A DNA stretch of 64,000 nucleotides from Nomia melanderi (taxonomy: Eukaryota; Arthropoda; Insecta; Hymenoptera; Halictidae), in assembly GCF_051020985.1 (NCBI RefSeq), contig NW_027475133.1:2046001-2110000 (forward strand). Direction: 5' to 3'. A program made the translations under genes and the position numbers. The notes beneath the pieces were generated by a model. The model was not told where the DNA came from and searched no databases. It worked only from the letters and a program-made list of their open reading frames with translations. Positions 1-12,075 of this stretch are shown here, one piece after another. Every line of letters starts with the position of its first letter. Position 1 is the stretch's first letter.

Positions 1-2468
1 AGTGCATTACCTGTAGGAGGCCCTGGCGCATGAATCTGTGCAGCGGGAACGTCCTCGGAACTCCAGGGGCCGAGAAAACCACAGTCTCATGGGGCCGGAC
101 ACTCAGGGTCAGGGGAAAATCCAATATATATCTGGTGATATCTCGGGTGCTATTACAGATAGCGCAATAAATCAAAGTGAATTATCTGCAGGAGGCCCTG
201 GCGCATGAATCTGTGCAACGGGAACGACCTCGGGCCACCAGGGGCCGAGAAAACCACAGTCTCATGGGGCCGGAAACTCAGGGTCAGGGGAAAATCCAAT
301 AAAGATCTGGTGATATCTCGGGTGCTATTACAGGTAGCGCAATATATCAAAGTGCATTACCTGTAGGAGGCCCTGGCGCATGAATCTGTGCAGCGGGAAC
401 GTCCTCGGACCTCCAGGGGCCGAGACAACGACCGTCTCATGGGGCCGGACACTCAGGGTCAGGGTAAAATCCAATATATATCTGGTGATATCTCGGGTGC
501 TATTACAGATAGCGCAATAAATCAAAGTGCATTGTCTGTAGGAGGCCCTGGCACATGAATCTGTGCAGCGGGAACGACCTCGGACCACCAGGGGCCGAGA
601 CAAGCACAGTCTCATGGGGCCGGACACTCAGGGTCAGGGTAAAATCCAATATATATCTGGTGATATCTCGGGTGCTATTAGAGATAGCGCAATAAACCAA
701 AGTGAATTATCTGCAGGAGGCCCTGGCGCATGAATCTGTGCAGCGGGAACGACCTCTGACCACCAGGGGCCGAAAAAACCACAGTCTCATGGGGCCGGTC
801 ACTCAGGGTCAGGGGAAAATCCAATATATATCTGGTGAAATCTCTGGTGCTATTACAGATAGCGCAATAAATCAAAGTGCATTGTCTGTAGGAGGCCCTG
901 GCGCATGAATCTGTGCAACGGGAACGCCCCCGGACCACCAGGGGCCGAGAAAACCACAGTCTCATGGGGCCGGACACTCAGGGTCAGGGGAAAATCCAAT
1001 ATATATCTGGTGATATCTCGGGTGCTATTAGAGATAGCGCAATAAACCAAAGTGCATTGTCTGTAGGAGGCCCTGGCGCATGAATCTGTGCAGCGGGAAC
1101 GACCTCGGACGACCAGGGGCCTAGAAAACCACAGTCTCATGGGGCCGGACACTCAGGGTCAGGGGAAAATCCAATATATATCTGGTGATATCTCGGCTGC
1201 TATTACCGATAGCGCAATAAATCAAAGTGCATTGTCTGTAGGAGGCCCTGGCGCATGAATCTGTGTAGCGGGAACGACCTCGGACTACCAGGGGCCGAGA
1301 AAACCACAGTCTCATGGGGCCGGACACTCAGGGTCAGGGGAAAATCCAATATATATCTGGTGATATCTCGGCTGCTATTACCGATAGCGCAATAAATCAA
1401 AGTGCATTGTCTGTAGGAGGCCCTGGCGCATGAATCTGTGCAGCGGGAACGACCTCGGAACACCAGGATCCGAGAAAACCACCGTCTCATGGGGCCGGAT
1501 ACTCAGGGTCAGTGAAAAATCCAATATATATGTGGTGATATCTCGGGTGCTATTACAGATAGCGCAATAAATCAAAGTGAATTATCTGCAGTAGGCCCTG
1601 GCGCATGAATCTGTGCAGCGGGAACGACCTCGGTCCACCAGGGGCCGAGAAAACCACAGTCTCATGGGGCCGGACACTCAGGGTCAGGGGAAAATCCAAT
1701 ATAGATCTGGTGATATCTCGGGTGCTATTACAGATAGCGCAATAAATCAAAGTGCATTACCTGTAGGAGGCCCTGACGCATGAATCTGTGCAGCGGGAAC
1801 GACCTCGGACCACCAGGGGCCGAGACAAGCACAGTCTCATGGGGCCGGACACTCAGGGTCAGGGGAAAATCCAATATATATCTGGTGATATCTCGGCTGC
1901 TATTACCGATAGCGCAATAAATCAAAGTGCATTGTCTGTAGGAGGCCCTGGCGCATGAATCTGTGCAGCGGGAACGACCTCGGAACACCAGGAACCGAGA
2001 AAACCACCGTCTCATGGGGCCGGATACTCAGGGTCAGTGAAAAATCCAATATATATGTGGTGATATCTCGGGTGCTATTACAGATAGCGCAATAAATCAA
2101 AGTGAATTATCTGCAGTAGGCCCTGGCTCATGAATCTGTGCAGCGGGAACGACCTCGGTCCACCAGGGGCCGAGAAAACCACAGTCTCATGGGGCCGGAC
2201 ACTCAGGGTCAGGGGAAAATCCAATATAGATCTGGTGATATCTCGGGTGCTATTACAGATAGCGCAATAAATCAAAGTGCATTACCTGTAGGAGGCCCTG
2301 ACGCATGAATCTGTGCAGCGGGAACGACCTCGGACCACCAGGGGCCGAGAAAAGCACAGTCTCATGGGCCCGGACACTCAGGGTCAGTGAAAAATCCAAT
2401 ATATATCTGCTGATATCTCGGGTGCTATTACAGATAGCGCAATAAATCAAAGTGCATTGTCTGTAGGA

Positions 2469-2521
2469 GGCCCTGGCGCATGAATCTGTGCAGCGGGAAC
2501 GACCTCGGACCACCAGGGGCC
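2469..2521. other. Long imperfect dyad of the monomer
   Basis: GGCCCTGG (2469-2476) pairs with CCAGGGGCC (2513-2521), with one extra base in the right arm and about 36 bp between the arms. The same pair is present in most monomers. Dyad symmetry able to form cruciform or hairpin DNA has been described in satellites that lack CENP-B boxes. Any role here is inference from position and conservation only. Confidence 0.5.
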
Positions 2522-2598
2522 GAGAAAAGCACAGTCTCATGGGGCCGGACACTCAGGGTCAGGGTAAAATCCAATATATATCTGGTGATATCTCGGGT

Positions 2599-2613
2599 GC
2601 TATTAGAGATAGC
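2599..2613. other. Short dyad GCTAT-N5-ATAGC
   Basis: A perfect 5-bp inverted repeat with a 5-bp loop sits just right of the EcoRV site. The loop is TACAG in one monomer class and TAGAG in the other, and both arms are kept in each. It is absent or changed in some units, for example those with TATATTACAGATAGAACA in the right-hand HOR. Confidence 0.5.
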
Positions 2614-4375
2614 GCAATAAACCAAAGTGAATTATCTGCAGGAGGCCCTGACGCATGAATCTGTGCAGCGGGAACGACCTCGGACCACCAGGGGCCAAAA
2701 AAACCACAGTCTCCTGGGGCCGGTCACTCAGGGTCAGGGGAAAATCCAATATATATCTGGTGATATCTCGGGTGCTATTACAGATAGCGCAATAAATCAA
2801 AGTGCATTGTCTGTAGGAGGCCCTGGCGCATGAATCTGTGCAGCGGGAACGACCTCGGACCACCAGGGGCCGAAAAAACCACAGTCTCATGGGGCCGGTC
2901 ACTCAGGGTCAGAGAAAAATCCAATGTATATCTGGTGATATCTCGGGTGCTATTAGAGATAGCGCAATAAACCAAAGTGAATTATCTGCAGGAGGCCCTG
3001 ACGCATGAATCTGTGCAGCGGGAACGACCTCGGACCACCAGGGGCCGAAAAAACCACAGTCTCCTGGGGCCGGTCACTCAGGGTCAGGGGAAAATCCAAT
3101 ATATATCTGGTGATATCTCGGGTGCTATTACAGATAGCGCAATAAATCAAAGTGCATTGTCTGTAGGAGGCCCTGGCGCATGAATCTGTGCAGCGGGAAC
3201 GACCTCGGACCACCAGGGGCCGAAAAAACCACAGACTCATGGGGCCGGTCACTCAGGGTCAGAGAAAAATCCAATGTATATCTGGTGATATCTCGGGTGC
3301 TATTACAGATAGCGCAATAAATCAAAGTGAATTATCTGCAGTAGGCCCTGGCGCATGAATCTGTGCAGCGGGAACGACCTCGGACCACCAGGGGCCGAGA
3401 AAACCACAGTCTCATGGGGCCGGACACTCAGGGTCAGGGGAAAATCCAATATAGATCTGGTGATATCTCGGGTGCTATTACAGATAGCGCAATAAACCAA
3501 AGTGAATTATCTGCAGGAGGCCCTGGCGCATGAATCTGTGCAACGGGAACGACCTCGGACCACCAGGGGCCGAGAAAACCACAGTCTCATGGGGCCGGAC
3601 ACTCAGGGTCAGGGGAAAATCCAACATAGATCTGGTGATATCTCGGGTGCTATTACAGATAGCGCAATAAATCAAAGTGCATTACCTGTAGGAGGCCCTG
3701 GCGCATGAATCTGTGCAGCGGGAACGTCCTCGGAACTCCAGGGGCCGAGACAACGACCGTCTCATGCGGCCGGACACTCAGGGTCAGGGGAAAATCCAAT
3801 ATATATCTGGTGATATCTCGGGTGCTATTACAGATAGCGCAATAAATCAAAGTTCATTGTCTGTAGGAGGCCCTGGCGCATGAATCTGTGCAACGGGAAC
3901 GACCTCGGACCACCAGGGGCCGAGAAAAGCACAGTCTCATGGGGCCGGACACTCAGGGTCAGGGTAAAATCCAATATATATCTGGTGATATCTCGGGTGC
4001 TATTAGAGATAGCGCAATAAACCAAAGTGCATTGTCTGTAGGAGGCCCTGGCGCATGAATCTGTGCAGCGGGAACGACCTCGGAACACCAGGGACCGAGA
4101 AAACCACCGTCTCATGGGGCCGGATACTCAGGGTCAGTGAAAAATCCAATATATATGTGGTGATATCTCGGGTGGTATTACAGATAGCGCAATAAATCAA
4201 AGTGAATTATCTGCAGTAGGCCCTGGCGCATGAATCTGTGCAGCGGGAACGACCTCGGACCACCAGGGGCCGAGAAAACCACAGTCTCATGGGGCCGGAC
4301 ACTCAGGGTCAGGGGAAAATCCAATATAGATCTGGTGATATCTCGGGTGCTATTACAGATAGCGCAATAAATCAA

Positions 4376-7300
4376 AGTGAATTATCTGCAGGAGGCCCTG
4401 GCGCATGAATCTGTGCAACGGGAACGACCTCGGGCCACCAGGGGCCGAGAAAACCACAGTCTCATGGGGCCGGAAACTCAGGGTCAGGGGAAAATCCAAT
4501 AAAGATCTGGTGATATCTCGGGTGCTATTACAGGTAGCGCAATATATCAAAGTGCATTACCTGTAGGAGGCCCTGGCGCATGAATCTGTGCAGCGGGAAC
4601 GTCCTCGGACCTCCAGGGGCCGAGACAACGACCGTCTCATGGGGCCGGACACTCAGGGTCAGGGTAAAATCCAATATATATCTGGTGATATCTCGGGTGC
4701 TATTACAGATAGCGCAATAAATCAAAGTGCATTGTCTGTAGGAGGCCCTGGCACATGAATCTGTGCAGCGGGAACGACCTCGGACGACCAGGGGCCGAGA
4801 AAACCACAGTCTCATGGGGCCGGACACTCAGGGTCAGGGGAAAATCCAATATATATCTGGTGATATCTCGGCTGCTATTACCGATAGCGCAATAAATCAA
4901 AGTGCATTGTCTGTAGGAGGCCCTGGCGCATGAATCTGTGCAGCGGGAACGACCTCGGAACACCAGGATCCGAGAAAACCACCGTCTCATGGGGCCGGAT
5001 ACTCAGGGTCAGTGAAAAATCCAATATATATGTGGTGATATCTCGGGTGCTATTACAGATAGCGCAATAAATCAAAGTGAATTATCTGCAGTAGGCCCTG
5101 GCGCATGAATCTGTGCAGCGGGAACGACCTCGGTCCACCAGGGGCCGAGAAAACCACAGTCTCATGGGGCCGGACACTCAGGGTCAGGGGAAAATCCAAT
5201 ATAGATCTGGTGATATCTCGGGTGCTATTACAGATAGCGCAATAAATCAAAGTGCATTACCTGTAGGAGGCCCTGACGCATGAATCTGTGCAGCGGGAAC
5301 GACCTCGGACCACCAGGGGCCGAGAAAAGCACAGTCTCATGGGGCCGGACACTCAGGGTCAGGGGAAAATCCAATATATATCTGGTGATATCTCGGCTGC
5401 TATTACCGATAGCGCAATAAATCAAAGTGCATTGTCTGTAGGAGGCCCTGGCGCATGAATCTGTGCAGCGGGAACGACCTCGGAACACCAGGAACCGAGA
5501 AAACCACCGTCTCATGGGGCCGGATACTCAGGGTCAGTGAAAAATCCAATATATATGTGGTGAAATCTCGGGTGCTATTACAGATAGCGCAATAAATCAA
5601 AGTGAATTATCTGCAGTAGGCCCTGGCTCATGAATCTGTGCAGCGGGAACGACCTCGGTCCACCAGGGGCCGAGAAAACCACAGTCTCATGGGGCCGGAC
5701 ACTCAGGGTCAGGGGAAAATCCAATATAGATCTGGTGATATCTCGGGTGCTATTACAGATAGCGCAATAAATCAAAGTGCATTACCTGTAGGAGGCCCTG
5801 ACGCATGAATCTGTGCAGCGGGAACGACCTCGGACCACCAGGGGCCGAGAAAAGCACAGTCTCATGGGCCCGGACACTCAGGGTCAGTGAAAAATCCAAT
5901 ATATATCTGCTGATATCTCGGGTGCTATTACAGATAGCGCAATAAATCAAAGTGCATTGTCTGTAGGAGGCCCTGGCGCATGAATCTGTGCAGCGGGAAC
6001 GACCTCGGACCACCAGGGGCCGAGAAAAGCACAGTCTCATGGGGCCGGACACTCAGGGTCAGGGTAAAATCCAATATATATCTGGTGATATCTCGGGTGC
6101 TATTAGAGATAGCGCAATAAACCAAAGTGAATTATCTGCAGGAGGCCCTGACGCATGAATCTGTGCAGCGGGAACGACCTCGGACCACCAGGGGCCGAAA
6201 AAACCACAGTCTCCTGGGGCCGGTCACTCAGGGTCAGGGGAAAATCCAATATATATCTGGTGATATCTCGGGTGCTATTACAGATAGCGCCAGAAATCAT
6301 AGTGCATTGTCTGTAGGAGGCCCTGGCGCATGAATCTGTGCAGCGGGAACGACCTCGGACCACCAGGGGCCGAAAAAACCACAGTCTCATGGGGCCGGTC
6401 ACTCAGGGTCAGAGGAAAATCCAATGTATATCTGGTGATATCTCGGGTGCTATTACAGATAGCGCAATAAATCAAAGTGAATTATCTGCAGTAGGCCCTG
6501 GCGCATGAATCTGTGCAGCGGGAACGACCTCGGACCACCAGGGGCCGAGAAAACCACAGTCTCATGGGGCCGGACACTCAGGGTCAGGGGAAAATCCAAC
6601 ATAGATCTGGTGATATCTCGGGTGCTATTACAGATAGCGCAATAAATCAAAGTGCATTACCTGTAGGAGGCCCTGGCGCATGAATCTGTGCAGCGGGAAC
6701 GTCCTCGGAACTCCAGGGGCCGAGACAACGACCGTCTCATGCGGCCGGACACTCAGGGTCAGGGGAAAATCCAATATATATCTGGTGATATCTCGGGTGC
6801 TATTACAGATAGCGCAATAAATCAAAGTTCATTGTCTGTAGGAGGCCCTGGCGCATGAATCTGTGCAACGGGAACGACCTCGGACCACCAGGGGCCGAGA
6901 AAAGCACAGTCTCATGGGGCCGGACACTCAGGGTCAGGGTAAAATCCAATATATATCTGGTGATATCTCGGGTGCTATTAGAGATAGCGCAATAAACCAA
7001 AGTGAATTATCTGCAGGATGCCCTGGCGCATGAATCTGTGCAGCGGGAACGACCTCTGACCACCAGGGGCCGAAAAAACCACAGTCTCATTGGGCCGGTC
7101 ACTCAGGATCTGGGGAAAATCCAATATATATCTGGTGATATCTCGGGTGCTATTACAGATAGCGCAATAAATCAAAGTGCATTGTCTGTAGGAGGCCCTG
7201 GCGCATGAATCTGTGCAACGGGAACGACCCCGGACCACCAGTGGCCGAGAAAACCACAGTCTCATGGGGCCGGACACTCAGGGTCAGGGGAAAATCCAAT

Positions 7301-7700
7301 ATATATCTGGTGATATCTCGGGTGCTATTAGAGATAGCGCAATAAACCAAAGTGCATTGTCTGTAGGAGGCCCTGGCGCATGAATCTGTGCAGCGGGAAC
7401 GACCTCGGAACACCAGGGACCGAGAAAACCACCGTCTCATGGGGCCGGATACTCAGGGTCAGTGAAAAATCCAATATATATGTGGTGATATCTCGGGTGG
7501 TATTACAGATAGCGCAATAAATCAAAGTGAATTATCTGCAGTAGGCCCTGGCGCATGAATCTGTGCAGCGGGAACGACCTCGGACCACCAGGGGCCGAGA
7601 AAACCACAGTCTCATGGGGCCGGACACTCAGGGTCAGGGGAAAATCCAATATAGATATGGTGATATCTCGGGTGCTATTACAGATAGCGCAATAAATCAA
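4376..7700 (+). repeat. HOR copy B, 19 monomers (3325 bp)
   Basis: It matches copy A at an offset of 4200 bp to about 4760, then at 3500 bp to about 6450, 2975 bp to about 6975, and 3325 bp at the right end. These steps mean the loss of four monomers, the loss of three (including the second tandem dimer of copy A), and a gain of two. All steps are whole monomers. The matching stretches look almost identical. Confidence 0.85.
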
Positions 7701-10700
7701 AGTGAATTATCTGCAGGAGGCCCTGGCGCATGAATCTGTGCAACGGGAACGACCTGGGGCCACCAGGGGCCGAGAAAACCACAGTCTCATGGGGCCGGAA
7801 ACTCAGGGTCAGGGGAAAATCCAATAAAGATCTGGTGATATCTCGGGTGCTATTACAGGTAGCGCGATATATCAAAGTGCATTACCTGTAGGAGGCCCTG
7901 GCGCATGAATCTGTGCAGCGGGAACGTCCTCGGACCTCCAGGGGCCGAGACAACGACCGTCTCATGGGGCCGGACACTCAGGGTCAGGGTAAAATCCAAT
8001 ATATATCTGGTGATATCTCGGGTGCTATTACAGATAGCGCAATAAATCAAAGTGCATTGTCTGTAGGAGGCCCTGGCACATGAATCTGTGCAGCGGGAAC
8101 GACCTCGGACCACCAGGGGCCGAGAAAAGCACAGTCTCATGGGGCCGGACACTCAGGGTCAGGGTAAAATCCAATATATATCTGGTGATATCTCGGGTGC
8201 TATTAGAGATAGCGCAATAAACCAAAGTGAATTATCTGCAGGAGGCCCTGGCGCATGAATCTGTGCAGCGGGAACGACCTCTGACCACCAGGGGCCGAAA
8301 AAACCACAGTCTCATGGGGCCGGTCACTCAGGGTCAGGGGAAAATCCAATATATATCTGGTGATATCTCTGGTGCTATTACAGATAGCGCAATAAATCAA
8401 AGTGCATTGTCTGTAGGAGGCCCTGGCGCATGAATCTGTGCAACGGGAACGCCCCCGGACCACCAGGGGCCGAGAAAACCACAGTCTCATGGGGCCGGAC
8501 ACTCAGGGTCAGGGGAAAATCCAATATATATCTGGTGATATCTCGGGTGCTATTAGAGATAGCGCAATAAACCAAAGTGCATTGTCTGTAGGAGGCCCTG
8601 GCGCATGAATCTGTGCAGCGGGAACGACCTCGGACGACCAGGGGCCTAGAAAACCACAGTCTCATGGGGCCGGACACTCAGGGTCAGGGGAAAATCCAAT
8701 ATATATCTGGTGATATCTCGGCTGCTATTACCGATAGCGCAATAAATCAAAGTGCATTGTCTGTAGGAGGCCCTGGCGCATGAATCTGTGTAGCGGGAAC
8801 GACCTCGGACGACCAGGGGCCGAGAAAACCACAGTCTCATGGGGCCGGACACTCAGGGTCAGGGGAAAATCCAATATATATCTGGTGATATCTCGGCTGC
8901 TATTACCGATAGCGCAATAAATCAAAGTGCATTGTCTGTAGGAGGCCCTGGCGCATGAATCTGTGCAGCGGGAACGACCTCGGAACACCAGGAACCGAGA
9001 AAACCACCGTCTCATGGGGCCGGATACTCAGGGTCAGTGAAAAATCCAATATATATGTGGTGATATCTCGGGTGCTATTACAGATAGCGCAATAAATCAA
9101 AGTGAATTATCTGCAGTAGGCCCTGGCGCATGAATCTGTGCAGCGGGAACGACCTCGGTCCACCAGGGGCCGAGAAAACCACAGTCTCATGGGGCCGGAC
9201 ACTCAGGGTCAGGGGAAAATCCAATATATATCTGGTGATATCTCGGCTGCTATTACAGATAGCGCAATAAATCAAAGTGCATTACCTGTAGGAGGCCCTG
9301 GCGCATGAATCTGTGCAGCGGGAACGACCTCGGAACACCAGGAACCGAGAAAACCACCGTCTCATGGGGCCGGATACTCAGGGTCAGTGAAAAATCCAAT
9401 ATATATGTGGTGATATCTCGGGTGCTATTACAGATAGCGCAATAAATCAAAGTGAATTATCTGCAGTAGGCCCTGGCGCATGAATCTGTGCAGCGGGAAC
9501 GACCTCGGTCCACCAGGGGCCGAGAAAACCACAGTCTCATGGGGCCGGACACTCAGGGTCAGGGGAAAATCCAATATAGATCTGGTGATATCTCGGGTGC
9601 TATTACAGATAGCGCAATAAATCAAAGTGCATTACCTGTAGGAGGCCCTGACGCATGAATCTGTGCAGCGGGAACGACCTCGGACCACCAGGGGCCGAGA
9701 AAAGCACAGTCTCATGGGCCCGGACACTCAGGGTCAGTGAAAAATCCAATATATATCTGCTGATATCTCGGGTGCTATTACAGATAGCGCAATAAATCAA
9801 AGTGCATTGTCTGTAGGAGGCCCTGGCGCATGAATCTGTGCAGCGGGAACGACCTCGGACCCCCAGGGGCCGAGATAAGCACAGTCTCATGGGGCCGGAC
9901 ACTCAGGGTCAGGGTAAAATCCAATATATATCTGGTGATATCTCGGGTGCTATTAGAGATAGCGCAATAAACCAAAGTGAATTATCTGCAGGAGGCCCTG
10001 ACGCATGAATCTGTGCAGCGGGAACGACCTCGGACCACCACGGGCCGAAAAAACCACAGTCTCATGGGGCCGGTCACTCAGGGTCAGGGGAAAATCCAAT
10101 ATATATCTGGTGATATCTCGGGTGCTATTACAGATAGCGAAATAAATCAAAGTGCATTGTCTGTAGGAGGCCCTGGCGCATGAATCTGTGCAGCGGGAAC
10201 GACCTCGGACCACCAGGGGCCGAAAAAACCACAGTCTCATGGGGCCGGTCACTCAGGGTCAGAGGAAAATCCAATGTATATCTGGTGATATCTCGGGTGC
10301 TATTACAGATAGCGCAATAAATCAAAGTGAATTATCTGCAGTAGGCCCTGGCGCATGAATCTGTGCAACGGGAACGACCTCGGACCACCAGGGGCCGAGA
10401 AAACCACAATCTCATGGGGCCGGACACTCAGGGTCAGGGGAAAATCCAATATAGATCTGGTGATATCTCGGGTGCTATTACAGATAGCGCAATAAATCAA
10501 AGTGCATTACCTGTAGGAGGCCCTGGCGCATGAATCTGTGCAGCGGGAACGTCCTCGGAACTCCAGGGGCCGAGACAACGACCGTCTCATGCGGCCGGAC
10601 ACTCAGGGTCAGGGGAAAATCCAATATATATCTGGTGATATCTCGGGTGCTATTACAGATAGCGCAATAAATCAAAGTTCATTGTCTGTAGGAGGCCCTG

Positions 10701-10850
10701 GCGCATGAATCTGTGCAACGGGAACGACCTCGGACCACCGGGGGCCGAGAAAACCACAGTCTCATGGGGCCGGACACTCAGGGTCAGGGGAAAATCCAAT
10801 ATAGATCTGGTGATATCTCGGGTGCTATTACAGATAGCGCAATAAATCAA
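7701..10850 (+). repeat. HOR copy C, 18 monomers (3150 bp)
   Basis: It matches copy A at an offset of 7525 bp (43 monomers) from 7701 to about 9100, including the four monomers that copy B lacks, and then at 7350 bp from about 9430. From about 10130 to 10700 it follows copy B at 3850 bp. Near 9240-9300 it joins variants that are one monomer apart in copy A, a one-monomer deletion. Confidence 0.82.
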
Positions 10851-12075
10851 AGTGAATTATCTGCAGGAGGCCCTGGCGCATGAATCTGTTTAACGGGAAC
10901 GACCTCGGGCCACCAGGGGCCGAGAAAACCACAGTCTCATGGGGCCGGACACTCAGGGTCAGGGGAAAATCCAATATACATCTGGTGATATCTCGGGTGC
11001 TATTACAGGTAGCGCAATAAATCAAAGTGCATTACCTGTAGGAGGCCCTGGCGCATGAATCTGTGCAGCGGGAACGTCCTCGGACCTCCAGGGGCCGAGA
11101 CAACGACCGCCTCATGGGGCCGGACACTCAGGGTCAGGGTAAAATCCAATATATATCTGGTGATATCTCGGGTGCTATTACAGATAGCGCAATAAATCAA
11201 AGTGCGTTGTCTGTAGGAGGCCCTGGCGCATGAATCTGTGCAGCGGGAACGACCTCGGACCACCAGGGGCCGAGAAAAGCACAGTCTCATGGGGCCGGAC
11301 ACTCAGGGTCAGGTTAAAATCCAATATATATCTGGTGATATCTCGGGTGCTATTAGAGATAGCGCAATACACCAAAGTGAATTATCTGCAGGAGGCCCTG
11401 GCGCATGAATCTGTGCAGCGGGAACGACCTCTGACCACCAGGGGCCGAAAAAACCACAGTCTCATTGGGCCGGTCACTCAGGGTCTGGGGAAAATCCAAT
11501 ATATATCTGGTGATATCTCGGGTGCTATTACAGATAGCGCAATAAATCAAAGTGCATTGTCTGTAGGAGGCCCTGGCGCATGAATGTGTGCAACGGGAAC
11601 GACCCCGGACCACCAGTGGCCGAGAAAACCACAGTCTCATGGCGCCGGACACTCAGGGTCAGGGGAAAATCCAATATATATCTGGTGATATCTCGGCTGC
11701 TATTACCGATAGCGCAATAAATCAAAGTGCATTGTCTGTAGGAGGCCCTGGCGCATGAATCTGTGCAGCGGGAACGACCTCGGAACACCAGGGACCGAGA
11801 AAACCACCGTCTCATGGGGCCGGATACTCAGGGTCAGTGAAAAATCCAATATATATGTGGTGATATCTCGGGTGGTATTACAGATAGCGCAATAAATCAA
11901 AGTGAATTATCTGCAGTAGGCCCTGGCGCATGAATCTGTGCAGCGGGAACGACCTCGGACCACCAGGGGCCGAGAAAACCACAGTCTCATGGGGCCGGAT
12001 ACTCAGGGTCAGGGGAAAATCCAATATAGATCTGGTGATATCTCGGGTGCTATTACAGATAGCGCAATAAATCAA
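10851..12075 (+). repeat. HOR copy D, partial (7 monomers)
   Basis: It starts with the same phase marker as A-C and follows copy C at 3150 bp for about three monomers. From about 11530 to 12075 it instead matches copy B at 4375 bp. The similarity is then lost, so this is the right edge of the first HOR domain. Confidence 0.75.

Larger units (their letters stand above)
2451..2625 (+). repeat. Representative near-consensus monomer
   Basis: This unit is close to the consensus and serves as a map. Landmarks in monomer coordinates (add 2450): 1-4 AGTG phase mark; 19-26 and 63-71 arms of a long dyad; 27, 44, 50, 56, 71, 96, 144 and 163 CpG dinucleotides; 66-73 and 91-98 a short direct repeat GGGGCCG(A/G); 123-131 AATATATAT tract; 137-142 GATATC (EcoRV) site present in most monomers; 149-163 short hairpin-like dyad. 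Against the commonest bases it carries a few variants: GC for CC at about 79, GGGT for GGGG near 115, and the GAG/AACC variant near 155-173. No promoter, terminator or coding function is claimed. Confidence 0.9.
176..4375 (+). repeat. HOR copy A, 24 monomers (4200 bp)
   Basis: This copy starts at the monomer with CAACGGGAACGACCTCGGG and a rare GGAAACTCAGGG. Both variants return together at 4376 and 7701, which sets the HOR boundary. Inside it, the block 526-1225 (four monomers) is present here and in copy C but missing from copy B. An internal dimer is duplicated in tandem at 2626-2975 and 2976-3325 (350 bp). Diagnostic variants are AATATAGATCTGG (a BglII site) and CTCGGCTGCTATTACCGATAGC-type junctions. 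Confidence 0.85.

Noticed and set aside
2491..2505. CENP-B box, from the CAACGGGA / CAGCGGGA part of the monomer
   Set aside because: Only the right half resembles the box (CGGGA). The required TTCG at the left is AATC in ordinary monomers, and the spaced A is a C. The TTCGG in V1 and V2 is not followed by the needed A and CGGG.
2516..2565. G-quadruplex from the G tracts at monomer 66, 91, 106 and 112
   Set aside because: The first two gaps are about 21 and 11 bases and the last tract is often broken (GTGA, GGAA). It does not fit the usual pattern.
2573..2581. TATA box at AATATATAT
   Set aside because: It occurs in every monomer with no start site, coding frame or other promoter element beside it. 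It is an AT-rich part of the repeat.
2610..2685. Internal RNA polymerase III boxes (A-like TAGCGCAATAA, B-like GGGAACGACC), which would suggest a tRNA-derived origin
   Set aside because: The A-like match lacks the final G and the B-like match fails at core positions. No tRNA fold or 3' tail is visible. One near match in a short motif is expected by chance.
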